A stretch of 64,000 bases of DNA from Streptomyces djakartensis. Lineage in GTDB: Bacteria > Actinomycetota > Actinomycetes > Streptomycetales > Streptomycetaceae. The first letter of the stretch is position 1. Each line of letters begins with the position of its first letter. Positions 48,037 through 56,020 of this stretch are shown in pieces. The stretch lies in contig NZ_BMWE01000003.1 in assembly GCF_014651075.1 (NCBI RefSeq), forward strand, positions 62,001-126,000, given 5' to 3'. Under the pieces are notes generated by a model. That model was not told the DNA's origin. It ran no database searches and saw nothing but the letters and a program-made list of their open reading frames with translations. Position numbers and translations under genes: made by a program.

Positions 48037-49260
48037 ATGGAAGACGGTGCGGTGGACCGATCCGAAGGCTTCGGCGAGCGGCTGCTCGGCCTGCTGCTGG
48101 ACCGGGCGCAGCTGATGCCGCCGCAGCTGATCGCCCCGCTGATCGCGGAGGAAGTGGCCACGATCGGCGGGCGTGATGTCTCCATCCTGCTTCAGGACTA
48201 CGCGCAGGAAGTGCTGGTGGCGCTGCCGGGGAGGAAGCTGCGCGTCAGCCAGGCCCAGCCGATTGCGGACTCCTGCGCCGGCCGGGCCTTCGCGCGCGTG
48301 GAGGTTGTCGAGGTAAAGCAGGCTGACGGCATCCGGATGTACTTGCCGCTGCTGGACGGCAGCGACAAGGTGGGGGTGATGGCCCTCACCCTGGATGCCG
48401 TCGGCGACGACGACCGGCGGCTGCTGCGCAGGCTCGCGACCCTGGTCGCCGACTTGCTGGTCACCAAGGACGCCTACACCGACCAGTTCTTCCTGGCCCG
48501 CCGCCGGGAGCCGATGAGCGTGCCCGCCGAGATCCAGTGGAGCCTGCTGCCGCCGCTGTCGATGTCCGTCCCGCAGGTCGCTGTCGCCGGCATGCTGGAA
48601 CCCGCCTACCGGGTCGCCGGCGACAGCTTCGACTACGCGCTCAACGACAGCATCCTGCACGCGACCGTGATCGACGCCATGGGCCACGGCCTGGACGCCG
48701 CCACGGCGGCGACCATCGCGATCGGCGCCTACCGCCATGCCCGGCGCGCGTTCATCAGCCTGCCCGAGAAGTATGCGTTCATGGACAACGCCATCTCCCA
48801 GCAGTTCGGACCCGACCACTTCGTCACGGCACAGCTGATGCACATCAACATCGCCACCGGCGAGCTGGAGCTGGTCAACGCGGGTCACCCCGCCCCTTTG
48901 CTGATCCGCGACGGCCAGGTCGTGCAGCAGCTGGAGAGCGCGACGACCCTGCCCATCGGCCTCGGCGGTGAACTGCCGCCGATCAAAGAGCACACGCTCC
49001 AGCAAGGCGACCGGGTCCTGTGCTACACCGACGGCATCATCGAGGAGCGCGTCGAGGGTGGGGAGCCGTTCGGTGAGGAACGACTCATTGCTTGCGTCAA
49101 CCGCCTCGGCAAGGAGCCGTCACAAGGGGTGCGAGCAGATCTGCGCCGCCTCTCCCACACGCTGAAGAAGCAGCGGGGCGGGCGCACCAGTGACGACGCC
49201 ACCCTTTTCATGATCGAGTGGCACGGGGGCTCCGCCGACCACCTTGCCGAACTCGACTGA
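48037..49260 (+). CDS. SpoIIE-type PP2C phosphatase with N-terminal GAF-like domain
   Basis: A 407-residue soluble protein starting at ATG 48037 behind GAAGGAAGG. Residues 1-150 look like a GAF-type sensor (LIAEEVATIGGRDVSILLQD to LRRLATLVADLLV). The phosphatase follows with metal-binding aspartates in RVAGDSFDYALND, VIDAMGHGLDAATAATI, CYTDGIIEERV and TSDDATLFMIEW, and the core LELVNAGHPAPLLIRDG. SpoIIE/RsbU phosphatases activate anti-sigma antagonists. No anti-sigma or antagonist gene is adjacent, and no kinase domain is fused, so the partner lies elsewhere. The 229 bases upstream show nothing clear. Confidence 0.9.
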   Translation: MEDGAVDRSEGFGERLLGLLLDRAQLMPPQLIAPLIAEEVATIGGRDVSILLQDYAQEVLVALPGRKLRVSQAQPIADSCAGRAFARVEVVEVKQADGIRMYLPLLDGSDKVGVMALTLDAVGDDDRRLLRRLATLVADLLVTKDAYTDQFFLARRREPMSVPAEIQWSLLPPLSMSVPQVAVAGMLEPAYRVAGDSFDYALNDSILHATVIDAMGHGLDAATAATIAIGAYRHARRAFISLPEKYAFMDNAISQQFGPDHFVTAQLMHINIATGELELVNAGHPAPLLIRDGQVVQQLESATTLPIGLGGELPPIKEHTLQQGDRVLCYTDGIIEERVEGGEPFGEERLIACVNRLGKEPSQGVRADLRRLSHTLKKQRGGRTSDDATLFMIEWHGGSADHLAELD

Positions 49261-49390
49261 GGACCCTCTCTTCCGTCACAGCCTCACAACGACGCCGCCT
49301 CGAACTCGATGTCCCGCTGGACGAGTGGTGAAGGTCATCCAAGCAGCTCTATGGCATGCCCCCTTCAGGAGCAGGTACTGAGCGGCCATG

Positions 49391-49406
49391 CTAAGCGCCC
49401 GCTCAC
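49391..49406. promoter_or_regulatory. Imperfect CTAAGC-N4-GCTCAC operator before the TetR gene
   Basis: CTAAGC (49391-49396), GCCC, GCTCAC (49401-49406); two mismatches from the perfect site at 50593-50608. It lies 44 bases upstream of ATG 49451 and may allow autoregulation. Confidence 0.5.
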
Positions 49407-49450
49407 CCTCGGCGGTATGGTGGTGCCCTGCCAGTGGAGAGGGGCTAGTG

Positions 49451-50098
49451 ATGAGTACGGCGGAGGAGACGGCCGGCGGCGATGCGCAGGCGTGGGGCGA
49501 GGTCACGCCCGACGCGGCGCGGCGACTGCTGATCGCCGCGGTGGAGGCCTTCGCCGAGCGCGGCTACCACGCCACGACGACCCGGGACATCGCCGGCCGC
49601 GCCGGGATGAGTCCGGCCGCGCTCTACATCCACTACAAGACCAAGGAAGAGCTGCTGCACCGCATCAGCAGGATCGGGCACCAGAAGGCCGTCGAGATCC
49701 TGCGGACGGCGTCCCGGCGGGAGGGCACAGCCCGTGAGCGCCTGGCCGACGCGGTCAGCTCCTTCGTCCGCTGGCACGCCGGCGGACGCACCACCGCGCG
49801 GGTGGTGCAGTACGAACTGGACTCACTCGGGCCGGACGCCCGCGCCGAGATCCTGGCGCTGCGCCGGCAGTGCGACGACGAGGTGCGGGGGATCATCGAG
49901 GACGGCGTGGCGGCCGGTGAGTTCGACGTGCTGGACGTGAAGGGCACGACCCTGGCCGTTCTCTCGCTCTGCATCGATGTGGCCCGCTGGTTCAACGTCG
50001 ACGGGCCGTGGACGCCGGACGAGGTCGGCGCGCTCTACGCCGACCTCGTGCTGCGGATGGTGGGGGAGAAGCAGCCCTCTCCCGGCGGTCAGAGGTAG
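49451..50098 (+). CDS. TetR-family regulator, likely repressor of the MaoC gene
   Basis: A 215-residue protein with ATG 49451 behind GGAGAGG. Helix-turn-helix at about residues 22-70 ([40 protein letters not shown]). The ligand domain ([40 protein letters not shown]) resembles regulators of fatty acid or lipid catabolism. It is convergent with a MaoC hydratase gene and overlaps it by 10 bases. The CTAAGC-N4-GCTTAG palindrome occurs upstream of both genes, supporting control of both. Confidence 0.9.
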   Translation: MSTAEETAGGDAQAWGEVTPDAARRLLIAAVEAFAERGYHATTTRDIAGRAGMSPAALYIHYKTKEELLHRISRIGHQKAVEILRTASRREGTARERLADAVSSFVRWHAGGRTTARVVQYELDSLGPDARAEILALRRQCDDEVRGIIEDGVAAGEFDVLDVKGTTLAVLSLCIDVARWFNVDGPWTPDEVGALYADLVLRMVGEKQPSPGGQR

Positions 50099-50550
50099 TA
50101 GCGGGCGACGGACTCGGCGACGCACACGGGCTTGTCGCCGCCCTCGCGTTCCACGGTGAAGGCCACCGTGACCTGGACGCCGCCGGTCACGTCCTCGACG
50201 CCGGTGATGGCGGCGGTGGCGCGCAGCCTCGACCCGACCGGGACGGGGGCGGGGAAACGCACCTTGTTGGTGCCGTAGTTGACGCCCATCTTCACGCCTT
50301 CGACGGCGATCAGCTGCGGTCCGAAGAGGGGCAGCAGCGACAGGGTCAGGTAGCCGTGCGCGATGGTGGTGCCGAAGGGGCCCGCGGCCGCCTTCTCCGG
50401 GTCGACGTGGATCCACTGGTGGTCGCCGGTGGCCTCGGCGAAGAGGTCGATCCGCTTCTGGTCGACGTCGAGCCAGTCGGTGTACCCCAGTTGCTCGCCC
50501 ACCGCCGACTTCAGTTCGTCGACGGATGTGAAGATCCTCGGCTCTGCCAT
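50089..50550 (-). CDS. MaoC-family (R)-specific enoyl-CoA hydratase
   Basis: A 153-residue hot-dog-fold protein. Motif D-x4-[21 protein letters not shown], then [18 protein letters not shown], the hydratase 2 signature with catalytic Asp and His; [20 protein letters not shown] follows. It hydrates trans-2-enoyl-CoA to the (R)-3-hydroxyacyl form. The short NodN-like form is common in actinobacteria. ATG 50550 starts [14 protein letters not shown]. Its promoter carries the perfect palindrome at 50593-50608. Confidence 0.93.
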   Translation of the reverse strand: MAEPRIFTSVDELKSAVGEQLGYTDWLDVDQKRIDLFAEATGDHQWIHVDPEKAAAGPFGTTIAHGYLTLSLLPLFGPQLIAVEGVKMGVNYGTNKVRFPAPVPVGSRLRATAAITGVEDVTGGVQVTVAFTVEREGGDKPVCVAESVARYYL

Positions 50551-50592
50551 GACCGGCCTCTCGCGTCAGAAGGTCTGCGTGCTCGTGCTTCT

Positions 50593-50608
50593 CTAAGCGA
50601 CTGCTTAG
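50593..50608. promoter_or_regulatory. Perfect CTAAGC-GACT-GCTTAG operator before the MaoC gene
   Basis: CTAAGC (50593-50598) and GCTTAG (50603-50608) around GACT, 42 bases upstream of the MaoC ATG and 50 bases before the SoxR GTG on the other strand. A degenerate copy is at 49391-49406 in the TetR promoter. Confidence 0.8.
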
Positions 50609-50658
50609 CATGGTCGGCTGCGGGGGCCCTGTCAACGGTCGAGGGTAGGGTTCGGGGA

Positions 50659-51123
50659 GTGCCCCAGATTCCAGAGAAGATCCATGAGCTCACGGTCGGC
50701 CAGCTGGCGGCGCGCAGCGGGGCCGCCGTCTCGGCGCTGCACTTCTACGAGTCCAAGGGACTGATCAGCAGCCGTCGCACCTCGGGAAACCAGCGACGTT
50801 ACTCGCGTGACGCGCTGCGCCGGGTCGCTTTCATCCGGGCCGCGCAACGGGTCGGCATTCCGCTGGCGACGATCCGTGAGGCGCTGGCGGCACTTCCCGA
50901 GGGGCGGACGCCGACGCGGGAGGACTGGGCGCACCTGTCCGAGGTCTGGCGCTCGGAGCTGGACGAACGCATCAAGCAGCTGAACCGCCTTCGCGACCAC
51001 CTCACCGACTGTATCGGCTGTGGGTGCCTGTCCCTCGAGGCGTGTGTCCTCTCCAATCCGGACGACGTCTTCGGTGAACGCCTCGCGGGGTCGCGGCTGA
51101 TGGTCGAGGGGCGGCGGGCGTAG
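50659..51123 (+). CDS. soxR: Redox-sensing MerR-family activator SoxR
   Basis: A 154-residue protein. The MerR winged helix ([40 protein letters not shown]) and coiled dimer helix are followed by the [2Fe-2S] cluster motif C-x2-C-x-C-x5-C, at Cys118, 121, 123 and 129 ([12 protein letters not shown]). SoxR in streptomycetes responds to redox-active metabolites such as coloured antibiotics. GTG 50659 gives [15 protein letters not shown]. No SoxS or obvious target is adjacent; it is divergent from MaoC. A long imperfect hairpin follows (51154-51253). Confidence 0.95.
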   Translation: MPQIPEKIHELTVGQLAARSGAAVSALHFYESKGLISSRRTSGNQRRYSRDALRRVAFIRAAQRVGIPLATIREALAALPEGRTPTREDWAHLSEVWRSELDERIKQLNRLRDHLTDCIGCGCLSLEACVLSNPDDVFGERLAGSRLMVEGRRA

Positions 51124-51153
51124 CGCCTACGCGGTGGGTGGTGGGTCGGGGCC

Positions 51154-51253
51154 GTGCCGGGGGGTGTCCGTCCTCGGAACGGCGCGATGGAGTCGGATGA
51201 CGAGTGACTGTCCGTTGACGCGCCAACCGCTGCGGGCGGACACCCCCCGACAC
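51154..51253. repeat. Long inverted repeat downstream of soxR
   Basis: GTGCCGGGGGGTGTCCG (51154-51170) is inverted at 51237-51253 with one mismatch, enclosing 66 bases. It may be a terminator-like structure or the ends of a small non-autonomous element. Confidence 0.6.
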
Positions 51254-51300
51254 GTCCCCTTCCGTGCGTACGCGGCTGCGGGCGCGTCGTGGCCGCCCCA

Positions 51301-51521
51301 GCTGCGGGCAGTCGTGCCGCTGGGGCGGCACGGGTGGGCGCAGCGGCACCCCGCGACGCCGGGTTGCGCAACGCCCCGCCCCCCGCACCAACGCCGGGTA
51401 CCTGGAACCGGGCGCCGACCGCCGCCGCTGCGGGCAGTCGTGCCGCTGGGGCGGCGCGGGTGGGCGCAGCGGCACCCCGCGACGCTGGACTGCGCAACGC
51501 CGCGGCCCCCGCACCAACGCC
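51301..51521. repeat. 126-base-period direct repeat, two copies
   Basis: Copies begin at 51301 and 51427 with GCTGCGGGCAGTCGTGCCGC and stay nearly identical for about 95 bases; the remaining 30 bases of the first unit differ. Each holds the hairpin GTGCCGC-TGGG-GCGGCAC or a close variant. It fills the stretch between soxR and the BKACE gene (51124-51528), where I find no gene. Confidence 0.75.
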
Positions 51522-51528
51522 CCGCACC

Positions 51529-52266
51529 TCACAACGCGGCGCGCGCGTACTCCGTCAACCCCGCCGCCACCAGCTCCGCGTTGGACCGGGCCGGCCTCCC
51601 ATCCGGCAGCGCCAGCACATCCTCCACCCCGACCCGCGTGGCCAACCCCAACCGCCCCGCAAGCCGCAGCACCGGCCACGCGCCCCCGTCCTCCCCGTGC
51701 AGCAACACGGGACGCCCATGAGCCGCGCCCAGTTCGGAAAGCAGCGCCTCGGCGGAGTCCACGGCGGTGTCCGGGGCCGTGTCCGTCACCTCGGCCAGCA
51801 CGCGCAATACCCTCGGACCCAGCGGCGACGCGGCGAACCGCTCCGCTCCGTCCGTCCCCGACCAGACGCCGGCCTCCACGCCCACCCCCAGTTCGAGAAG
51901 CGCGGCGGCCACCTCCTCCGCACCCTGCTCATGCCAGTTGACCGACGCGTGGTCGGGAAGAACGGGCAGGGAGGCCCAACTCCGCACACGGCCCAGCCGC
52001 CCGGCGGGGTCCGGTTCCGCCCACGCCCCGGTCGTCACGCCGACCGGCACCGACTTGGGCACCCGAGTCCGAATCGCCTCCAGCGTCACCGCGAGCACCC
52101 TCGGCGACAAAGTGTCCCGCCCGCACGGCGTCTTGGGATGGACATGGATGTCCGTGGCCCCGGCCGCGACGGCGTCGGCGGCCGACCCGGCCATCGTCTC
52201 GGGCGTCAGCGGCACCACCGCGCCGTCCGCGGCGCCCCGCCCCCCGTTCAGACACACCTGCACCAT
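51529..52266 (-). CDS. BKACE-family (DUF849) beta-keto acid cleavage enzyme
   Basis: A 245-residue protein, a little shorter than the 270-310 common in the family. Signatures: VQVCLNGGRGAADGAVVPLT, the metal-binding ATDIHVHPKTPCGRD, VGVTTGAWAEPDPAGRL, ASVNWHEQGAEEVA, PVLLHGEDGGAWPVL, and RVGVEDVLALPDG. Known members condense or cleave beta-keto acids with acetyl-CoA (for example 3-keto-5-aminohexanoate) using zinc. The start is ATG 52266. It ends beside a repeat region; the upstream neighbour is an unrelated hypothetical gene, so the substrate is unknown. Confidence 0.85.
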   Translation of the reverse strand: MVQVCLNGGRGAADGAVVPLTPETMAGSAADAVAAGATDIHVHPKTPCGRDTLSPRVLAVTLEAIRTRVPKSVPVGVTTGAWAEPDPAGRLGRVRSWASLPVLPDHASVNWHEQGAEEVAAALLELGVGVEAGVWSGTDGAERFAASPLGPRVLRVLAEVTDTAPDTAVDSAEALLSELGAAHGRPVLLHGEDGGAWPVLRLAGRLGLATRVGVEDVLALPDGRPARSNAELVAAGLTEYARAAL

Positions 52267-52359
52267 GCCCCGATGATGCCAGTCAGCACTGACCGTCGGC
52301 TCCCGCCGCGACAGTGGGGGTGCGGCATCCCCGGCGCACCCCCCGCGCACTCGCCATCG

Positions 52360-52962
52360 TCAAGCCGACACCAGCATCCTCGCTCGCCTGGCATCGGCCA
52401 GGGCCCCGGGCGTGAGCACCGGACGCGGTACCAGGATCCCGCAGTCCGAGCAGACCGGACCCGCCGAGGGCTCATGGTCCAGGCCGTACTTCCAAGCGAG
52501 CCGATCCCCGCCGCACACCGGGCAGGCCGAGCCCGGCTCGCGCTCCAGCGCGGCGATCAGCCGGCGCAGTACCTCGGCCAGCGGTTCCCGGGGATGGACC
52601 GCCGGATCGTCGCACCACGCCACGCCGAAGCCGCCCCAGGTCAGCCGGTGCCAGTCGTCCACGCTGCCCGGCCGGCGCAGTCCGTCGTGCTTCTCCTTCT
52701 TGCGGCGCTCGGCGAACTCGACCTCGTAGGCCAGCCAGACCGCCCGCGCCTCCTCCAGTTCGTCCAGTGCGGCCACGAGCCGCGCCGGATCGGGGGACCG
52801 GTCCTCGGGACCGAACCCTGCCCGGGAGCACAAATGGTCCCAGGTCGCCCTGTGCCCGTAAGGCGCGAACCTCTCAAGGCACTTGCGCAGCGAATAGCGC
52901 CGCAAGGCCAGATCGCACCGCGGATCGCGAACCTGTCTCGCCAGACTCCGGAAACCGGCCAT
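52360..52962 (-). CDS. Hypothetical protein with C-terminal zinc ribbon
   Basis: A 200-residue soluble protein that I do not recognise. It starts MAGFRSLARQVRDPRCDLAL (ATG 52962) and has an Arg-rich helical N-terminus, a Trp-rich middle (DDWHRLTWGGFGVAWCDDPA) and, near the end, CPVCGGDRLAWKYG and CSDCGILVPRPVL, two CxxC knuckles that should bind zinc. It may bind nucleic acid or protein. It lies 93 bases upstream of the BKACE gene, in the same direction, and is divergent from the penicillin-acylase-type gene. Confidence 0.75.
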   Translation of the reverse strand: MAGFRSLARQVRDPRCDLALRRYSLRKCLERFAPYGHRATWDHLCSRAGFGPEDRSPDPARLVAALDELEEARAVWLAYEVEFAERRKKEKHDGLRRPGSVDDWHRLTWGGFGVAWCDDPAVHPREPLAEVLRRLIAALEREPGSACPVCGGDRLAWKYGLDHEPSAGPVCSDCGILVPRPVLTPGALADARRARMLVSA

Positions 52963-53004
52963 CGTCCTGCACCTCCGTCACACCTGCACCTGTAATCCGG
53001 TCAT

Positions 53005-53069
53005 TTCGGCGTCGTCGTACGGACGTCGCCGAATAGACGTATCGACAAGCGAATCGGCTCCATCCGATT
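53005..53069. promoter_or_regulatory. Two inverted repeats in the divergent region before the acylase gene
   Basis: A 29-base hairpin at 53005-53033 (outer arms TTCGGCG and CGCCGAA, 11 of 12 outer pairs matching) and AATCGG-N6-CCGATT at 53052-53069. They lie in the 265-base region between the zinc-ribbon gene and the acylase, and are operator candidates. Confidence 0.45.
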
Positions 53070-53227
53070 TCAAATGGCCTCCATAAGCCTCCGTCGAGGC
53101 TCGCGAGTCGACTGCCGTGGCCCGTGTGTCTGTTGTGCTGACTCCAGAAGTTGACGCTTGTTCACCTTCAAACTCGGGGATACCGGCGGTAACATCCCGG
53201 CCACCCCAGTCGCGAGGAGCCCCCCAC

Positions 53228-55990
53228 ATGAGAACTCCCGGCGAAATCCCCGGGTTCCTGAAGACCGCCTCGGTATGCGCCCTGATCGCGGGTCTTTTGT
53301 CGCCGATTGCCCCGGCTGCCGCTTCGGAAACAGAGACCGCGCAAACATCAGCCGCGGTGAACGACTACTGCGGCAACCAGTGTTCCGACATCCTCCCGCC
53401 CGGTCAGAACGGCAACGCCACCCTCGCCCAGATCCTCCTGAACCAGGCCTTCGGCACCCAGCCCGAGCACGCCGAGGACCAGCTCGGGCCCTACGCCGCC
53501 CTCGCCAAGGGGCACACCGGCCTCACCAACGACACGATCAACACCTTCTTCAACGACGCGTCGTTCGGGGTGCCCGCCGACCAGGTCGCCTCCACCCTCA
53601 AGCCCGCCGGGCGCGGTGACGTGACGATCGTCCGGGACAAGAAGACCGGTGTGCCGCACATCACCGGTACCACCAGGTACGGCACGGAGTTCGGCGCCGG
53701 CTACGCGGCCGCCCAGGACCGGCTGTGGCTCATGGACGTCTTCCGGCACGTCGGGCGCGGCCGGCTGACCTCATTCGCCGGCGGCGCACCCTCCAACCAG
53801 GGCCTGGAACAGCAGTTCTGGCGGCACGCCCCGTACACCGAGGCCGATCTGCAGGCACAGATCGACAACGCCGTCGCCGCCAACGGTGAGCGCGGCCAGC
53901 AGGCACTGGCCGACGCCAAGGCCTATCTCGACGGCATCAACGCCTACATCGACGCCTCGGACAGCGGCCGGTACTTCCCCGGCGAGTACGTCCTCACCGG
54001 GCACAAGGACTCCGTCACCAACGCCGGGACGATCGAGCACTTCAAGATCACCGACATGGTCGCGCTGGGCTCCGTCATCGGCGCCCTGTTCGGCTCCGGC
54101 GGGGGCGGCGAGGTCAACAACGCGCTCTCGCTGCTCGCCGCACAGGAGAAGTACGGCGTGGCGGAGGGCACCAAGGTGTGGGAGTCCTTCCGGATGCGCA
54201 ACGACCCGGAGGCCGTCCTCACCGTCCACGACGGCAGCTTCCCGTACGGGGCCAGGCCGGACGCCCCGCAGGGCGCCGCCCTGCCCGACGCCGGGACCGT
54301 GAAGCCCGAGCCGCTCGTCCACGACCGCACCGGCAGCGCCGCCACGTCCGACGCCAGGGGTGCGTCCGGGGAGGCGGCCAGGGCGGCCGTGTCGTCCGCC
54401 AAGCGCGGCATGTCCAACGCCCTCGTGGTCAGCGGCGAGCACACGGCCAGCGGCCGTCCCGTCGCCGTGTTCGGCCCGCAGACCGGCTATTTCGCCCCTC
54501 AGTTGCTGCTGCTCCAGGAGCTCCAGGGCCCGGGCATCAGCGCCCGTGGCGCCTCCTTCGCCGGACTGAGCATGTACGTGGAACTCGGCCGCGGCCAGGA
54601 CTACGCGTGGAGCGCCACGACCTCCGGGCAGGACATCATCGACACCTACGCCGTCGAACTCTGCCAGGACGACTACCACTACCTGTACCGCGGCACCTGC
54701 ACGCCGATGGAGAAGATCGAGCAGAAGAACGCCTGGAAGCCGACGACCGCCGACGGGACCGCGGCCGGCTCGTACACGATGCGCGCCTGGCGCACGAAGT
54801 ACGGCCCCGTCGAGTACCGCGCGACGGTCGGCGGCAAGAAGGTCGCCTACACCACCCTGCGCTCCTCCTTCATGCACGAGGCCGACTCCATCATCGGCTT
54901 CCAGATGCTGAACGACCCCGGCTACGTCAAGGGTCCGGAGTCCTTCCAGAAGGCGGTGCAGCACATCAACTACACCTTCAACTGGTTCTACGCCGACTCC
55001 CGGCACACCGCGTACTACAACAGCGGCGACAACCCGGTGCGCGCGAGCGGCGTCGACGCGGAGTTCCCGGTGTGGGCGCGGCCGGCGTACGAGTGGCGGA
55101 CCTGGGACCCGGCGACCAACACGGCCGACTACACGCCGCCCTCCGCCCACCCCCACTCCATCGACCAGGACTACTACGTCTCCTGGAACAACAAGCAGGC
55201 CAAGGACTACGCGGCCGCGCCCTGGGGCAACGGCTCCGTGCACCGCGGCAACCTCCTGGAGGACCGGGTGCGCAAGCTGGTCCAGCAGGGCGGCGTGACC
55301 CGGGCCTCGCTGACGAAGGCCATGGCCGACGCCGGGCTCGCCGACCTGCGGGCGGAAGACGTCCTGCCCAAGCTGCTGAAGGTGATCAGCGGTTCGCCTG
55401 TCACCGACCCCGCCGCGGCGGCCGCCGTGAGCAAGCTCCAGGCCTGGGTTGCCGCAGGCGGCAAGCGCACGGAGACCTCGGCCGGCTCCAGGAAGTACGC
55501 CGACGCCGACGCGATCCGCATCCTCGACGCCTGGTGGCCGCTGCTGGTCAAGGCCGAGTTCGAACCGGGCCTCGGCAGCGAGCTGTTCGGGGCCATGACC
55601 GCCAACCTGCCCGTCGACGAGTCTCCGTCCGCCGCGCACGGCCCGACCGGCTCGCACGCCGGGAGCTCCTTCCAGTACGGCTGGTGGAGCTACGTCGACA
55701 AGGACGTCCGGGCCGTGCTCGGCGAGCAGGTGAAGGGCCCGCTGGCCCGTACCTACTGCGGCGACGGCCGCCTGGCCGCCTGTCGCGACACCCTCATCAG
55801 CACCCTGAAGGAGGCGGCCGGCAAGACCGCGGCCCAGGTCTACCCCGGCGACGACGTGTGCGCGGCGGGGGACCAGTGGTGCGCCGACTCCATCAACCAC
55901 CGCACCCTCGGCGGCATCAAGCACGGCAAGATCAGCTGGCAGAACCGGCCCACCTACCAGCAGGTCGTGGAGTTCACCTCGCACCGGTGA
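53228..55990 (+). CDS. Secreted penicillin acylase-family Ntn hydrolase
   Basis: A 920-residue precursor. ATG 53228 follows GAGGAG; a signal peptide ends near APAAASETET. The alpha part holds VTIVRDKKTGVPHITGTTRY and GAGYAAAQDRLWLMDVFRHV; the beta chain should start at Ser396 (RGMSNALVVSGEHTASGRP), which becomes the N-terminal nucleophile after self-cleavage. FMHEADSIIGFQMLN and NWFYADSRHTAYYNSGDNPV are family blocks. The group includes penicillin G, cephalosporin and acyl-homoserine-lactone acylases; the size and actinobacterial type suggest action on N-acyl amides outside the cell. Two cysteine pairs near the N-terminus (YCGNQC) are unusual. Specificity cannot be told. Confidence 0.92.
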   Translation: MRTPGEIPGFLKTASVCALIAGLLSPIAPAAASETETAQTSAAVNDYCGNQCSDILPPGQNGNATLAQILLNQAFGTQPEHAEDQLGPYAALAKGHTGLTNDTINTFFNDASFGVPADQVASTLKPAGRGDVTIVRDKKTGVPHITGTTRYGTEFGAGYAAAQDRLWLMDVFRHVGRGRLTSFAGGAPSNQGLEQQFWRHAPYTEADLQAQIDNAVAANGERGQQALADAKAYLDGINAYIDASDSGRYFPGEYVLTGHKDSVTNAGTIEHFKITDMVALGSVIGALFGSGGGGEVNNALSLLAAQEKYGVAEGTKVWESFRMRNDPEAVLTVHDGSFPYGARPDAPQGAALPDAGTVKPEPLVHDRTGSAATSDARGASGEAARAAVSSAKRGMSNALVVSGEHTASGRPVAVFGPQTGYFAPQLLLLQELQGPGISARGASFAGLSMYVELGRGQDYAWSATTSGQDIIDTYAVELCQDDYHYLYRGTCTPMEKIEQKNAWKPTTADGTAAGSYTMRAWRTKYGPVEYRATVGGKKVAYTTLRSSFMHEADSIIGFQMLNDPGYVKGPESFQKAVQHINYTFNWFYADSRHTAYYNSGDNPVRASGVDAEFPVWARPAYEWRTWDPATNTADYTPPSAHPHSIDQDYYVSWNNKQAKDYAAAPWGNGSVHRGNLLEDRVRKLVQQGGVTRASLTKAMADAGLADLRAEDVLPKLLKVISGSPVTDPAAAAAVSKLQAWVAAGGKRTETSAGSRKYADADAIRILDAWWPLLVKAEFEPGLGSELFGAMTANLPVDESPSAAHGPTGSHAGSSFQYGWWSYVDKDVRAVLGEQVKGPLARTYCGDGRLAACRDTLISTLKEAAGKTAAQVYPGDDVCAAGDQWCADSINHRTLGGIKHGKISWQNRPTYQQVVEFTSHR

Positions 55991-56020
55991 GACACCACAG
56001 GCCCTGAGTCCGGCGGCGGG

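Noticed and set aside
48037..49260. Recent transfer of the SpoIIE phosphatase gene, from its slightly less extreme base use.
   Set aside because: The difference seen by eye is small, and there are no mobile-element traces at its borders; a codon-usage calculation would be needed.
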